Source: Acanthococcus lagerstroemiae
Taxonomy: Eukaryota; Arthropoda; Insecta; Hemiptera; Eriococcidae
NCBI GenBank assembly: GCA_031841125.1
Contig: CM063108.1
Coordinates: forward strand, 55,574,122-55,638,121
Direction of reading: 5' to 3'
Length of the DNA: 64,000 nt
Position numbers and translations under genes: made by a program. Below are positions 47,946 through 58,141 of the stretch, one piece after another. Positions within the stretch are counted from its first letter, which is position 1; the number at the start of each line of letters is the position of its first letter. The notes under the pieces are model-generated. The model was given only the letters and a program-made list of their open reading frames with translations. It was not told where the DNA came from and did not search any database.

Positions 47946-49381
47946 CTTTTATTCAGAGGGATATGCGTTATAACTATTTCTAGTTTACCCTAAAAATATC
48001 CCGGCCCTTTAAGAGCACAGGTACACCTCACTCTTTCCCATTCTTCCCTTTTTGTAGCAATTCTTTGTTATTTTCTATGGAAAAAGAAGCGATCGGTTTC
48101 GTCCCTCCATCTCGCTCTTTGTCCCCCTTTCTTCTTTCTTTTGTAAGCGAAAATCCAAGAGGTGGCCGGATATTCCCATCTATCAGGGGGAAGTCTGGCA
48201 GCGTGTCCCACCCACCCACACTTTTGATTCCAAGAACTATTGCGTCTGACATGTTTGGGATTTTTTCTTTTTGTGAAGCTGTACGAATTCTGTCCGATTT
48301 TCTCTTTCCAAGCCTAAACCGTAGCATAGAGTTTTGGGTTCATGATATTTTTGTTAGAATTTTTGCTGTTGGTGTCCAGGTTGGACATGCGTATGTTAGA
48401 ACTGCCAGCGCGCACATATTGAAGATTTCCCCTATTTGTTTATACTTGAAATTACCTTTGAAGATATGGCTCAGTGCCCAGTATTTTTTCCATGCTAAGC
48501 CAATTCGCCTGTTAATTTCTTTCTCCATTTTATTTTCGCAAGCGATTAATTGACCTAAGTAAATTGATTTCTTTACAGATTCTCTCTCTGGTGTCTGTGC
48601 TAATTTTTGTTGAGGACGATTCTGTTGACATAATTTTGTTTTTTTCTAAGTTCATAAGTTAATCCAGCTGTCTTTCCTGTTGCATTTAGAGACTGAATCA
48701 TTGAATTTAATTCCGAATGCGATTCTGATATTAGAATTACGTCATCTGCAAATCTTGAGTTTGAGATTCTCTTACCATTTATACTCAGTCCCCTGTTCTC
48801 CCACTCAAGTTGTCGGAAAACCTCCTCCAGTGCATAGTTGAAAAGGATGGACGAGAGGGGTCCCCTTGCCTGACTCATTTTTCTATTTCGACGTATGTAC
48901 CTGGTCTATCGGTTATAATCTTACTTTTAAGATCGGAGTAGATCTCTTCCACTATTTTTCTAATTGGAGTTTCCACCTCTTGGTTGTGTAAAGCTTTAAG
49001 AATAAATTTGTAGTTTACTGAATCAAAGGCTATGTTATAATCAACGAAAGCGAGGTTAATATTGGTTCCATATTCGTATGCTTTTTCTAAGATTTGGTTT
49101 ATGGTTTGAAGGTGGTCTAGTGTGGAGAAGTTGTGCCGGAATCCAGCTTGTTCAGGAGGTTGGTGGTACTCGAGAGTTTTTCTGAGCCTTAATTCTAGTA
49201 ATTTTGAGAAGATTTTGGAAATAGTGGGAGATTAACTTATAGGGCGGTAGTTGTTTATTTTGTGCCTACTGCCATTTTTATGGGGTAAAATTATATCGGA
49301 GTGCTTCCATTCGGTCGGTATTGAGTTAGAATCCATAATTTTGTTGACGAGTGTTGTTAGTGCTTCCGATTTTCCAATTCT
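47946..49381 (-). mobile_element. Decayed RTE-type non-LTR retrotransposon fragment
   Basis: Read on minus from 49381: IPTEWKHSDIILPHKNGSRH, then NNYRPIS (early reverse transcriptase, about 49320-49232), a frameshifted middle, then QARGPLSSILFNYALEEVFR, the palm motif NSRFADDVILIS (FADD at 48741-48752), GKTAGLTYEL, and the C-terminal EINRRIGLAWKKYWALSHIF and MCALAVLTYACPTW (about 48525-48370). The order and wording match the RTE clade. The 5' part with the endonuclease is missing, and frameshifts make it inactive. Related to the fragment at 2.1-3.7 kb. Confidence 0.87.
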
Positions 49382-49480
49382 GGTAGCCCTCTTTGGGATT
49401 AAAGATGGGCAATAACTAGTTCGCACGTTTTTATCCCATTTTCGCTGTGCTACCGTTTGCTGCCCTAGGAGAAAACAATA
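49382..49480 (+). repeat. Right copy of about 98-bp direct repeat, followed by a partial tandem unit
   Basis: Matches 47848-47945. Immediately after it, 49476-49525 repeats the middle of the unit again in degenerate form (CAATAACTGGTTTGCTAG, ATTTTTGCTATGCTACCG), a spacing of about 65 bp. This hints that the repeat was part of a short array. Confidence 0.8.
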
Positions 49481-49854
49481 ACTGGTTTGCTAGTTTTTTT
49501 CGCATTTTTGCTATGCTACCGTGGTTACCATAAAAAAATGTTCTGAAAGTTTGCGATCAAAGTTTTATGGAATATTGGGTACTTTTTCTGATGTGAATCT
49601 TTGCAACCCCTTCAATTTTCTGGATATGTCGTATGTGTTCTTATAATTGTTTGTTCCTTTCAATGTGTACTACAAAATCCGTTCAACGTGTCTACCAAAA
49701 GTGGGACACCTTGTTTGTAATCTGACTATCGGGTACCCGACTAATTAAAAGAAGTAAATCGAGTACATACAGTGATCACGCTATGAAGTTGTGTCGGTCG
49801 CGTGTCTCTGGTAATTTCTGTCATAATTTCTTTTCAGTGTATGCGACGCCTGCG

Positions 49855-50480
49855 ATCAGCAAGGCAGCTAGTAGCTTAAGCTAAAGCTTGAGTCACATTT
49901 TTGGTCGCTGTTCATGAAGCCAAAAGCCAACCGGGCGAATTCTATTGATCGGCTTTCAGCTCATAAGTCGAGCTAGGTTTCGTGGCTTATACTTATCAAT
50001 CCAGCTAATGCCAAATGTAAAATGAAAATAATTTGTGAGTAAATTGATGAAAAATTTGCTGTCTTTTAGAATGTTTTGCCGCGAACCACGTTCAGTTCTT
50101 CAAGGATCAGTATTCAGTACATCAATTGCAGTTGGTCTGATTAGTTAGCCAAATGGTGGGAAATTGCAAGCTTTGTAACTTAGGATTGAAGTCAGTTCAT
50201 GTGCAAAAATTTAGCCATAAGTCAGACAGCATTAAGCCGTATTCGAAGCCCGAAAATTAGCTTGAAGCCAGTAACCAAGTTAACCAGCAGCTGAAAAGCC
50301 GTCAGCTAAGCTTAAGCCAGCGACCATTGATTTCACAGTTCTGGCTTTCAGTGATCCGTTCGCATACTATGCTGAGCGATGAAGCCAATCTACGTAGTTG
50401 AAATCAACTGTGTCAAGCGGGAAGCCAGTCAGCGTGCTGGAAAATTGATCTACCGTCTAATGCTTGCCTGTGGATGTACC
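49855..50480. repeat. AAGCCAGT/AGCTTAAGC word region, possible element
   Basis: Words such as GTAGCTTAAGCTAAAGCTTG, GAAGCCAAAAGCCAAC, TTGAAGCCAGTAACCAAG and GAAGCCAGTCAGC recur across 600 bp. The ends (AAGGCAGCTAG and the complement of CAGGCAAGCATTAG) are only weakly inverted and no target duplication was found. Confidence 0.45.
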
Positions 50481-50639
50481 TTTAGGATGGGAATAATGGG
50501 AATACTGTTTGAAGGCTGGATAGACTGAAGTACTGTGCACCATAGGGCAGCTAAATCTGTCGGTTTAGTCACCTGACTATCGACTTGTCGATATTGACCA
50601 TCCGGATACACCTACTCAAATTGCTCGGATACTAGTGAG

Positions 50640-50890
50640 AGAATTATTGCTAAGTGGCTGGGTACGGTGTTGCCATTTTCGTTCCGAGGTATGTTGAGAG
50701 CGAAGCCGAATTTTGCGAAGTCTAGTGTCCCCGCAGAATGCATCGCTATTCACTGGAGTTCCGTTTGCGAAAAAGTCGCAAATTTTTTCTTCGCTAGATT
50801 AACGTGCATATCCGCCGCGCTGCTAATTACTCCCCGTTGCGAAACTGGCGTTCGTTTATCGTGAAAGTAACCAGCACTGAAAAACCAGCG
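50640..50890 (+). promoter_or_regulatory. CpG-rich stretch upstream of the Akap200 exon, possible promoter
   Basis: Composition rises in CG dinucleotides (gagagcgaagccgaattttg, ccgccgcgctgc) about 350-500 bp before the splice acceptor at 51150. It could host an alternative transcription start for the downstream exon. No TATA box or initiator stands out, so this is suggestive only. Confidence 0.3.
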
Positions 50891-51044
50891 AAGGTTGTGA
50901 AAACCGTACTCACGAAGTTTCGATTCTTATCTAAACGAGGTGGTAGATATCAGATATAAATGTACATTCCAATAAATTTAATTTTCAGCTCGAAGTGTTG
51001 TCGTAACTCGGGATAGTTGTTAAGTGTATATATATATACACTAC

Positions 51045-51045
<1 letters not shown>

Positions 51046-51074
<29 letters not shown>
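51046..51074 (+). repeat. (TG)n microsatellite
   Basis: About 14 TG units, preceded by a short TATATATATACA run. It lies in the presumed intron before the Akap200 exon. Confidence 0.92.
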
Positions 51075-51075
<1 letters not shown>

Positions 51076-51130
51076 GGTTTAAAACCTTAATTAAACAAAT
51101 GTAACGATCCGTTTTACCACAGTAAGAAAA

Positions 51131-51150
51131 TGTTTTCTTCTTTGTTGCAG
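51131..51150 (+). other. Splice acceptor before the Akap200 exon
   Basis: A pyrimidine-rich tract (ttttcttctttgttgcag) ends in AG at 51150. The exon then begins with a 77-base 5' UTR, with stop codons in frame before the ATG at 51228, so the ATG is the natural start. At least one untranslated exon must lie upstream. Confidence 0.75.
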
Positions 51151-51227
51151 GTTTAAAAGAGTTGTAATACCAGAGGAAGAATAAGAGAAGCGTTTAATCT
51201 GGTAAACCGGTTTGTTGTAAAAGCGCG

Positions 51228-51416
51228 ATGGGTGCTAGACAGAGTAAGCGCTCGGTAGACATCTCGAGTACGCCCAAAAAAGGAGAACTCGAAAATGGCG
51301 CAGTCGCCGGACCCGAAGAAAAGCTAGAGAAAATTGAGGAAGGCGAGTCAGCGGCGACGAAGGTAAACGCCAATGGTTCCACGACGACCACATCCACAGT
51401 AACAGCCGAACAACAG
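51228..51416 (+). CDS. Akap200: Akap200-like A-kinase anchor protein, first coding exon
   Basis: The translation starts MGARQSKRSVDISSTPKK, then an acidic Glu/Lys/Ala-rich stretch (PEEKLEKIEEGESAATK) and a Thr-rich end. As I recall it, Drosophila Akap200 begins very similarly (MGKAQSKRSVDI). Gly2 followed by Ser6 and basic residues is an N-myristoylation plus basic-patch membrane anchor. The family (established) is MARCKS-like, tethers protein kinase A through its RII subunits, and acts at the cell cortex. The exon probably ends at AAG|GTAAAC (51362), or at CAG|GTTTGC (51416). Both keep phase 0, and the first is the better donor. Later exons with the RII-binding and phosphorylation regions are outside the window. 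Codon use is GC-richer than the surroundings. Confidence 0.85.
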
Positions 51417-52658
51417 GTTTGCATTTTGCAGAATTTTTTTTTCCTTTTAATTTATTTATTCATTCCCTTCTGCGTGATGCGCGATTTTAGCGCTTTGCGC
51501 CCCTTCTTACTGGTTCCTGTTCAACTGGGTTGAAGGCAAAAGAAGAAAGAGAAAGAAAGATGGAAAGAAGAAATAAAGACCGTCTGTTAGAACCAGTTCG
51601 AGCTGATTGTTCTACGCGCGGTTTTGCGCGAATTTACTCACTTGGTTCACCGTGGTAGGGGGCGAATTCCGGCCATGTAATGCCCGTCAACTTGTGCGTG
51701 AAAACCGCCGAACGATTAATTCGTTTTACGGCTGCAGTTGTGTTTTTTAATCGCGCTTTGCAAAATGGAATGATATAAAAACAGAAAGAAAAGTATGGTG
51801 GTCATGTGAATGTGGTTTGATGTGGGTCACGATGTGCGTGAAGAGACGGTTCCCTTGTGTTGGAGTGCAACAGTACATGAGATGGGGTTTCCGCTGCTGA
51901 TTGAATCTATTCTGTTTTTCAGTTTTTGATTTGTTCGAGAATTCGAAATCCATATGCCAATCAGCTCTGAGTAGGACTCCGTAGTTGCACACGGATACGA
52001 TCGATCTGCCATTTTGATTGCAGAAAGTCAGCTCAAGAATCTATCGTATCTCAAGCAGAAGTTCACGAGACTATTCTTGCAACGGGGAACTTGAATTTGC
52101 CAGCCCGGAATCCTAAATCTGCCGAGTTTGCCAAGTTGATACAATAAGAGCAAGAAATAAAAGTTGTGTGAATAAGGCCTGATCGCGAGACCCCTCATCT
52201 CAGGATTGTCTGACTTTTTTGAATGTGTTTGTTTGAAGTTCTATAGGTATTCTATCTATGTTCCACACATACTTTAGAATCATTTAGCACTGATCATTTA
52301 TCCTTTCCGATTATTCATTCATACTAGACATTTTCTATAAAACCATCAACTTGCGAATTAAAAAATATGAAATATTCAAAATGTTGTTCTATATCAGTTG
52401 ATTTCGTATGACTCCAGGGTATATCTGAAATATGAAATTCAAAAATTGAATCAAAATTTCGAAACGATTAGAAGTATTGAGATATAAGAGAATTATGAAC
52501 TGACTCTCCCCAGTTAAAATGGCGGATCTATTGTGACTGTGTGTTGATATGAAGTATTACCTTTGCTGTACATTTTATGCAACAATGGGTCGTCACGTTG
52601 TCGAACGTCTTCTTCTGGTACCTTCGAGCCCATCCAGTAGCGATTCGTTCTTATTCTA
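51417..52658 (+). other. Presumed first coding-region intron, proximal part
   Basis: After the exon the sequence is moderately CG-rich to about 52030, then AT-rich. No further exon was recognised, and frames read through the donor quickly reach stops. Confidence 0.5.
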
Positions 52659-53077
52659 CAGGGTTACCACTTTGTCACTTTTTCTATTTTAGTCATCTAA
52701 AGTCATTTTTGATCATTCCCCCCCCCCCAATTGAAATTATCATTTAAGTCATTTTTGGGAAAGTTTCTTCTTCAAATTCTGGAAATTCAGCTGATTATGA
52801 GAAACTTACTTTTTTACTTTATTTAGTGCTTCCACTGTGCAGTGTAAATAAAATTGAAGTTCAATTTTCCAGCAAATTGCAGCAAAAACTTCCAACACAA
52901 CCCTAGCTAGTCAATTGGGATTGGGCGGGGGGGGGGTGACTATATTTAATGACGAGTAGTGTGTAAAAGAGAGAAGCACAAAATAAAAATTGCAAATAAT
53001 CTTCAATTCTGGTCATTTTTCACGTTTAATAAGATCAGTTTTCCATTTTCCCCCTGAAATTTTGAGTGGTCATCCTG
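52659..53077. mobile_element. Word element K: word GTCATC/GTCATTTTT
   Basis: The left CAGGGTTACCACTTTGTCAC and right complement of CAGGATGACCACTC are inverted. TTTAGTCATCTAAAGTCATT and TAAGTCATTTTTGGG at the left, and GGTCATTTTTCACG at the right, share the word. No target duplication is visible. Length 419 bp; C and G runs lie inside. Confidence 0.68.
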
Positions 53078-53899
53078 CTGTTTAGCGGACATTGTCAGAT
53101 TCTGCCCTCTAATTCTCGGCATCGTGGCGCGATATTCTTGATCCCATGTTTCTTAGTCATGATAGCTGTTTTCCTCCAATGTGATGTCTTCCTTCTTACT
53201 TTCCGAATAACTATATAAAATCGTAATGTCCACCTCGTATGATATGCCCCAAGAATCCCTCTTTTTGCTCTTCAATCGTTTTCAGCTATGCTAGTTCTTC
53301 ACGACCTGCACGTCCGAGAACCTCTGTATTTCTGACTTTCTCTATGAAAATTGAACAACGGCGAACAATGTAATTCATGAAAAATAGCAGGGGCGGATTG
53401 GCTATACAAGGTACCGGGAAATATCCGGTAGCCTGGTACATTTGGGAATTTTAGGCTGCTGTTATTAACAGTCAAGGAGTGAGGAGGAAAATGAGATATG
53501 ATGGAAGGGAAATGGAAGTAGAAAATTGGGCCGATGAAATGACATTTTCTCGATAACTTTTTGGTATCCAATCCGTCTCTGAACAATGGCATTCGATCTT
53601 CATGTTGTTAGGTATATGGAGTCTTTAAAATCGAACTAGTCCTACAGGCTTGAAAAGTTGCACTGTCTTGAGCGGGTATTATTGAGTGTTGATGTGTCTT
53701 AAAAGAGATTTAGCTGGCTAGGAAAATTCCAGTGGCGTTTTGATTTACCAAGAAGATCAAAATGGTTTCGTGTATGAAATGTTGGATGGCAACCTCTGAA
53801 CATAATATTTTACTTTCCCTCTGGCTCTTGAAGGGATTATATTTCTCTTTACTTGCACCCCTGAAAGAGTCTTCGGAATGTCAATGAGTGTTACTAGCA
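53078..53899. other. Noncoding, no gene seen
   Basis: AT-rich intronic or intergenic sequence. 53160-53290 faintly resembles an antisense LINE 3' end (wording like that at 30.5-30.8 kb), but it is too short to call. Confidence 0.35.
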
Positions 53900-54196
53900 C
53901 ACGGTATCTACAGGTGCTGAAAAGTGTCCTTCATTTTTGTTAGAAATACTCGCATATAAATTTTTGGCGATTCCTGTGATTAGTCATTAAAAAGTTAGCG
54001 CAGGATCTATATTCACAAGAAGAAGGAAATCAGAGGAGCAAAAAGGATGGAGGAGTAAAGCAGATAAAACAATTGGAAACCAAAAAGGGAAGATTTGCAC
54101 ACTCGGGGAAAAGATGGAAAATATGCCGGTTGCAGTCCTGCAAAGGGTCCTGAAAAAGTACTTCATTTTTACTTTTCAATTTCTGTAGACATCTTG
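53900..54196. mobile_element. Word element G: word CCTGAA/CTTCA, TSD TAGCA
   Basis: The left CACGGTATCTACAGGTGCTG and right CTGTAGACATCTTG ends are inverted and match element F. TAGCA flanks both sides exactly (53895-53899 and 54197-54201). GAAAAGTGTCCTTCATTTTT at the left and CCTGAAAAAGTACTTCATTT at the right carry the words on the same strand. The middle (GATGGAAAATATGCCGG region) is shared with F. Length 297 bp, noncoding. Confidence 0.88.
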
Positions 54197-54239
54197 TAGC
54201 AGAGAGGAAGGTGACTCGGGAACGGAACCCAGAATGCAA

Positions 54240-54990
54240 ATCGGAGGTTCTAGATTTTAAATTATTTTTTTCTTAGATTCAGATTCATTCATCCGAGTTT
54301 ATTTTCCCCCATGGATTCGGATTCTGTTTTTCCGCAGAAGCCATGAGAATTCTGTTTTCCATACAGTCCATGTCAGGATTCTACGTAAATTCATATTAGG
54401 ACCAGGGACGTACCGGAGTTTTTCCCGTGGGAGGGGGGGGGGTAAAAATTGTAAAAGTCCCAACTGACCTAACTCAGAATTCCCAAGTATCAAAACAAAA
54501 AAAAAATTGACTTGTTGGGTTTTTCTAACTGGCTCAACTCAAAATTCCATAGTATCAATGCAAAAAAAGGAAAACCTTTTGCCTTTATTGGTCCCAACTT
54601 CTCAACTCAATTCCCATGTATCAAAGCAAGAAAGAATAAAAAAAGTTAACTTGATGGATTTTTCCAACTCGCCTGACTGAAATTGTAAATTTTTCCAACT
54701 GCTGAGTAAAAAATTCCTATGGGGTAAGGTGTAAAGTCCCCCCCCCCCTTCATTGGTTCGTCCCTGATTAGGACTTTAATTCCATACCAGGATTCCGTAT
54801 TCTATCAGGCAGATCAGTGAATTGTTCTCGATTCCTCTTTTTCGAGAAAATCTAAATCCCTGGATTCTTCGTAGATTATACAATATACAGTTCCATTTCC
54901 AATGAGAATTTCTGCTGGATTCGAATTCCCAGTTACCGGGATCATGTTGGTTCTGGATTTGGATTTTCAGATTTCAAATGCATTCGTCGT
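54240..54990. repeat. GGATTC word region, split by MITE R3
   Basis: GATTCAGATTCATTC, ATGGATTCGGATTCTG and TCAGGATTCTACG precede the R3 insertion. After it come ACCAGGATTCCGTATTC, CTGGATTCTTCG, GCTGGATTCGAATTCCC and TGGATTTGGATTTTC. It looks like one word element carrying a later insertion. Terminal inverted repeats could not be placed with confidence. Confidence 0.55.
54413..54766. mobile_element. CAGGGACGTAC hAT-like MITE, copy R3, perfect 8-bp TSD
   Basis: The left CAGGGACGTACCGGAG and right (complement of CAGGGACGAACCAATG) ends are flanked by ATTAGGAC on both sides exactly (54405-54412 and 54767-54774). The body phrases (CCCAACTGAC, AATTCCCAAGTATCAA, CGCCTGACTGAAAT) match R1 and R2. The 8-bp duplication makes hAT the likely superfamily. 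Length 354 bp, noncoding. Confidence 0.93.
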
Positions 54991-55261
54991 CGATTCTCTA
55001 GTCTGTGAGTTTAAATGGGGGAAACTCCGTATTGATGGAATTGAGTTTTCTTACCTTGATATGAATAGGTGTTTTTCATTTTTTGCTTTGTGGCATTGTA
55101 TACACTTCCTGTTGCAAATCGCATACAAATCTCTGATTGCCGTAGTGCTTGTGATTTATAGTAATGATGTTCTGATTGTTCCTAACCAACGGCCGTGTGG
55201 CACACTTTGCTTGAGAGTACTTTTTGCAAATACGGATGGTAGCCTAACAGTTCTAATATGG

Positions 55262-55524
55262 CGGGGTGACCAGTTTCTGGGAAACCGGGAAAAGTGAGGG
55301 AATGTGAGCACACCTGGAAAAATCAGGAAATGTTGATAAAAAGTCGAAAAAGTCTGGTAATTTTGAATAAAATTTGATGATTTGAAAGTATTATACAATT
55401 TTCTTTCAGGTTCAGGTTTTTTTTTTTTTTTAGTAATTCGTTTGTTATGAAAAAGTTGAAAAATGGACTGAAAAAATCTGAAAGAAATCTGGAAAAGTCA
55501 GAAGGGAAAAAACTGGTCATCCTA
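55262..55524. mobile_element. Word element D3: word GGGAAAAGT.AGGGAA, TSD TATGG
   Basis: The left CGGGGTGACCAGTTTCTGG and right complement of TAGGATGACCAG are inverted and resemble element D. TATGG flanks both sides exactly (55257-55261 and 55525-55529). The words CCGGGAAAAGTGAGGGAA, CTGGAAAAATCAGGAAA and CTGGAAAAGTCAG lie on one strand at both ends. Length 263 bp, noncoding, with a T run at 55419-55432. Confidence 0.86.
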
Positions 55525-56960
55525 TATGGCCTGATTTGGTAGTGAAGCACAAAGTTGATAAAGTTCTATTTTTTCATGTGGTCTAATCTATTAAACCATC
55601 ACGCCGGTATTTTATCGATTCTCTGGCCGTTCTTTGGTCCTCTTATTATCTGTGCGAAGGCAATAATCGCTGACAGAACGAATTTGTATTCTTGCTGTGT
55701 AAAGCCCTTTTTATGCATGTACTCATTAATTCTAACATCTACTGTGCTCCTTGTGTCCTAATTTTATTCACGGGCAGCGGGTCATATATCATTGATGAAA
55801 TATTATTTTAAATTAGGTACAGGAATTTATCCATTTTGATTTAGAGTTCTCAGATAAGTAAATGTGCAAATGGGTTACGTAAACTGATTACTTGATAAAA
55901 GCTGTCATCGCCCATAGCGTTCAGTCGAGGAAATGATAACATATTTCAGTTTGTGTAGTATAGTGTTGAAGAAGCCTTCTTTCTAATCATTAAGTATTCC
56001 TGAAAGTGTAGTAAATTTACGTCAGGGAGACCCTCAATGGCTACAAAGACGTTTTGAAAAGTGTGGATTGAATGGGTTGTAAACTGAGGCGCAATATGTT
56101 TCAAAAAATTGAAGATACAGATTGGTTTTTCATTTTTCATTCGAAAACCAATTTTACTTGTATTAGTTGAGAAATCGGATAGTGTTATTCACGTTGCTCG
56201 CGAGTAACGGTTTCTCTATGCTCTTCGTAACTTTGACTTCCCCAGACCGTCATTTCAGTTACCTGTCATCGCCTTGTGTTTTCGTATTGTACGTGTGAAT
56301 TGATTAGCTGAGTCATGAAGTTTCATTGTATCGAAGAATGGGTTGCGCGGCAACCCTGAAGTTCGAAAACTACTTCCTCATAAATGAGTACTGCTGGGCT
56401 TATCGAAAATACTAGGTACTGAAAAGCTATTCAATACTAATTCAAAAGTACCTAATTTGCGTACTTTTGTCTTATTATTCTTGAGTATCTTCGACCAGCT
56501 CAGTAGTACCTCTTCTTTTAGGGCTCGAGAGGGGTAAGTTTGGAAAGTGAGTACGAAAACACTTATCTGAAGAGAGCGCTTTTGATTTCCTACGGAATCA
56601 TCTACAAGCTAAACCTCTTACATCAAGTTAATTAAAACGACAATTGTTTTGATTTTTCCGCTTGAATGTGGAACAGAGCTATATCCACTTCTCAGATGTA
56701 TGAACGGCCTGCTTCTTTTCATTCTCAGATTATGACTTGATAAAATTAACTGCAATGGTTTTGTATAATGCAAGGTGTCTACAGGTTTGGAAAATTTGGA
56801 AAGTTTGGAAAAAGTCAGGAATTTGGAAAGTAGGTCAGGAAGTTTGTAAATAGTCAGGAAATTCAACAATATTTTTAAGAAGTTTGGAATTTTTCATCTC
56901 GTACACTTGGAGAAATATAATTCATAACTTAGTTCATCGCTTTGTTTATTTATATGTATA

Positions 56961-57963
56961 TGTTATGGTCAAAGTAGATAATTGCGACATTTTACATACT
57001 GCCCGGTCATTCTGCATAATGCCCACCTTTTTTTGGATATTCTGTATAATGCCCGAGACCTAACGGTCATTGTGATGAATCAGTGCAAGTTATTTCATAC
57101 AGAATCAGGTTCCATACAAGAAAATATGTTTTTACATGAAATTGGCAGCCCTAGTGATGGGGAATAGTGTAACAGTATTTTTTTTCTTCCATATGTCTGT
57201 ATAAGAGCAGGTATTTCTTTTTTCCATACGTCTGTGTACTGCCATGTCTGATATGTTTACATTTTGATATGCCCGGTATCCGCTAATTTTGATAAAACTG
57301 TAGTTTATACGTTGTACCAAAAGATTTTTGGGTCCATTATTTAAAAAATTCTGGATTTTTCCAAGCTAAATGATTACCCTATCAACTTTTTGGCAGTGTT
57401 ACACTGTGCCCAGGTACTAGGGTACAGTGTAACAAAAAAGTACATGGATAAAATAATTTCTAGATTCTTCAGGTTTTAATATTTTCAGGCGGTAATAACA
57501 CCAAAATGTAGCCAAAGGCTGTATCTTTCAGGTGAGGTGTTAAAGTCTGAATCCAAAATTAATTTGTAGTCCAAAGATCGAAATGGACGGAGAGTGTTAC
57601 ACTGTTCCCAGGTCTCCCCTATGTGAGGTTATAAAAGCCAAAGAGAATTTGCGAAATGCGACCTGTAAAACAGAGCCTGCACATTATTCATTAGTGAAGA
57701 AGTACAACGTCGTGAACATTGCTGGACAGGAAAGTAGACTTACTTGATTTTTTGTTTACTTTTGTACATCAGTGTTTTCTGATTTCAATTTCATTCAATT
57801 TTTACGTGTACATTGACCAATTTTTACTGGATGTTCTATAAAATGACTGTGGTCATTGTGTAGATTGACAAAGGGATTCTACACAATGTCAATTTCTCCT
57901 AGACATTATATAGATTGGCCGGGCAATATGTAAAATGACCGATTATTTACTTTGACTGTAACA
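56961..57963. mobile_element. Nested element: ends TGTTAYRGTCAAAGTA, word ATAATGCCC
   Basis: TGTTATGGTCAAAGTAGATA at the left mirrors the complement of TGTTACAGTCAAAGTAAATA at the right. The similarity continues into ACATTTTACATA.TGCCCGG, about 45 bp of inverted termini in all. Words such as TTCTGCATAATGCCC, TTCTGTATAATGCCCG and TTCTACACAATGTC recur inside. It splits element I. No clear target duplication was found and the superfamily is unknown. Confidence 0.78.
57155..57618. mobile_element. Third-level nested element: word TGTTACACTGTNCCC
   Basis: GATGGGGAATAGTGTAACAG at the left and GTGTTACACTGTTCCCAGG at the right, followed by TCTCCCCTA, form loose inverted ends. The same words meet in the middle (GTGTTACACTGTGCCCAGG, GGGTACAGTGTAACA). 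It sits inside 56961-57963. Boundaries are approximate and no clean duplication was found. Confidence 0.6.
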
Positions 57964-58141
57964 GAACACCTTCCTAATGCTTTCACCCAAAAATCTACTT
58001 CAAATTTCTGTTCATTTTAACCATAGCGTCTAGTAGTATAAACATAAATATATACTGTCTATACTGTAAAGGTTTAAAGAAGGGGAAAAAAGTTTGGAAA
58101 AAGTCAGGAATTTTTATTTTTCCATTCTTGTAGACACCATG

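Larger units (their letters stand above)
56771..58141. mobile_element. Word element I: word GGAAAAAGTCAGGAA, TSD TAATG, carrying nested elements
   Basis: The left CAAGGTGTCTACAGG and right complement of CATGGTGTCTACAAG are inverted. TAATG flanks both sides exactly (56766-56770 and 58142-58146). TTTGGAAAGTTTGGAAAAAG and TCAGGAATTTGG at the left, and AGTTTGGAAAAAGTCAGGAA at the right, share the word and strand. Removing the nested block 56961-57963 leaves about 368 bp, the usual size for this group. Confidence 0.88.

Noticed and set aside
53160..53290. Antisense LINE 3' fragment
   Set aside because: Some wording recalls the LINE at 30.5 kb, but the match is too short and lacks a tail or recognisable protein motif.
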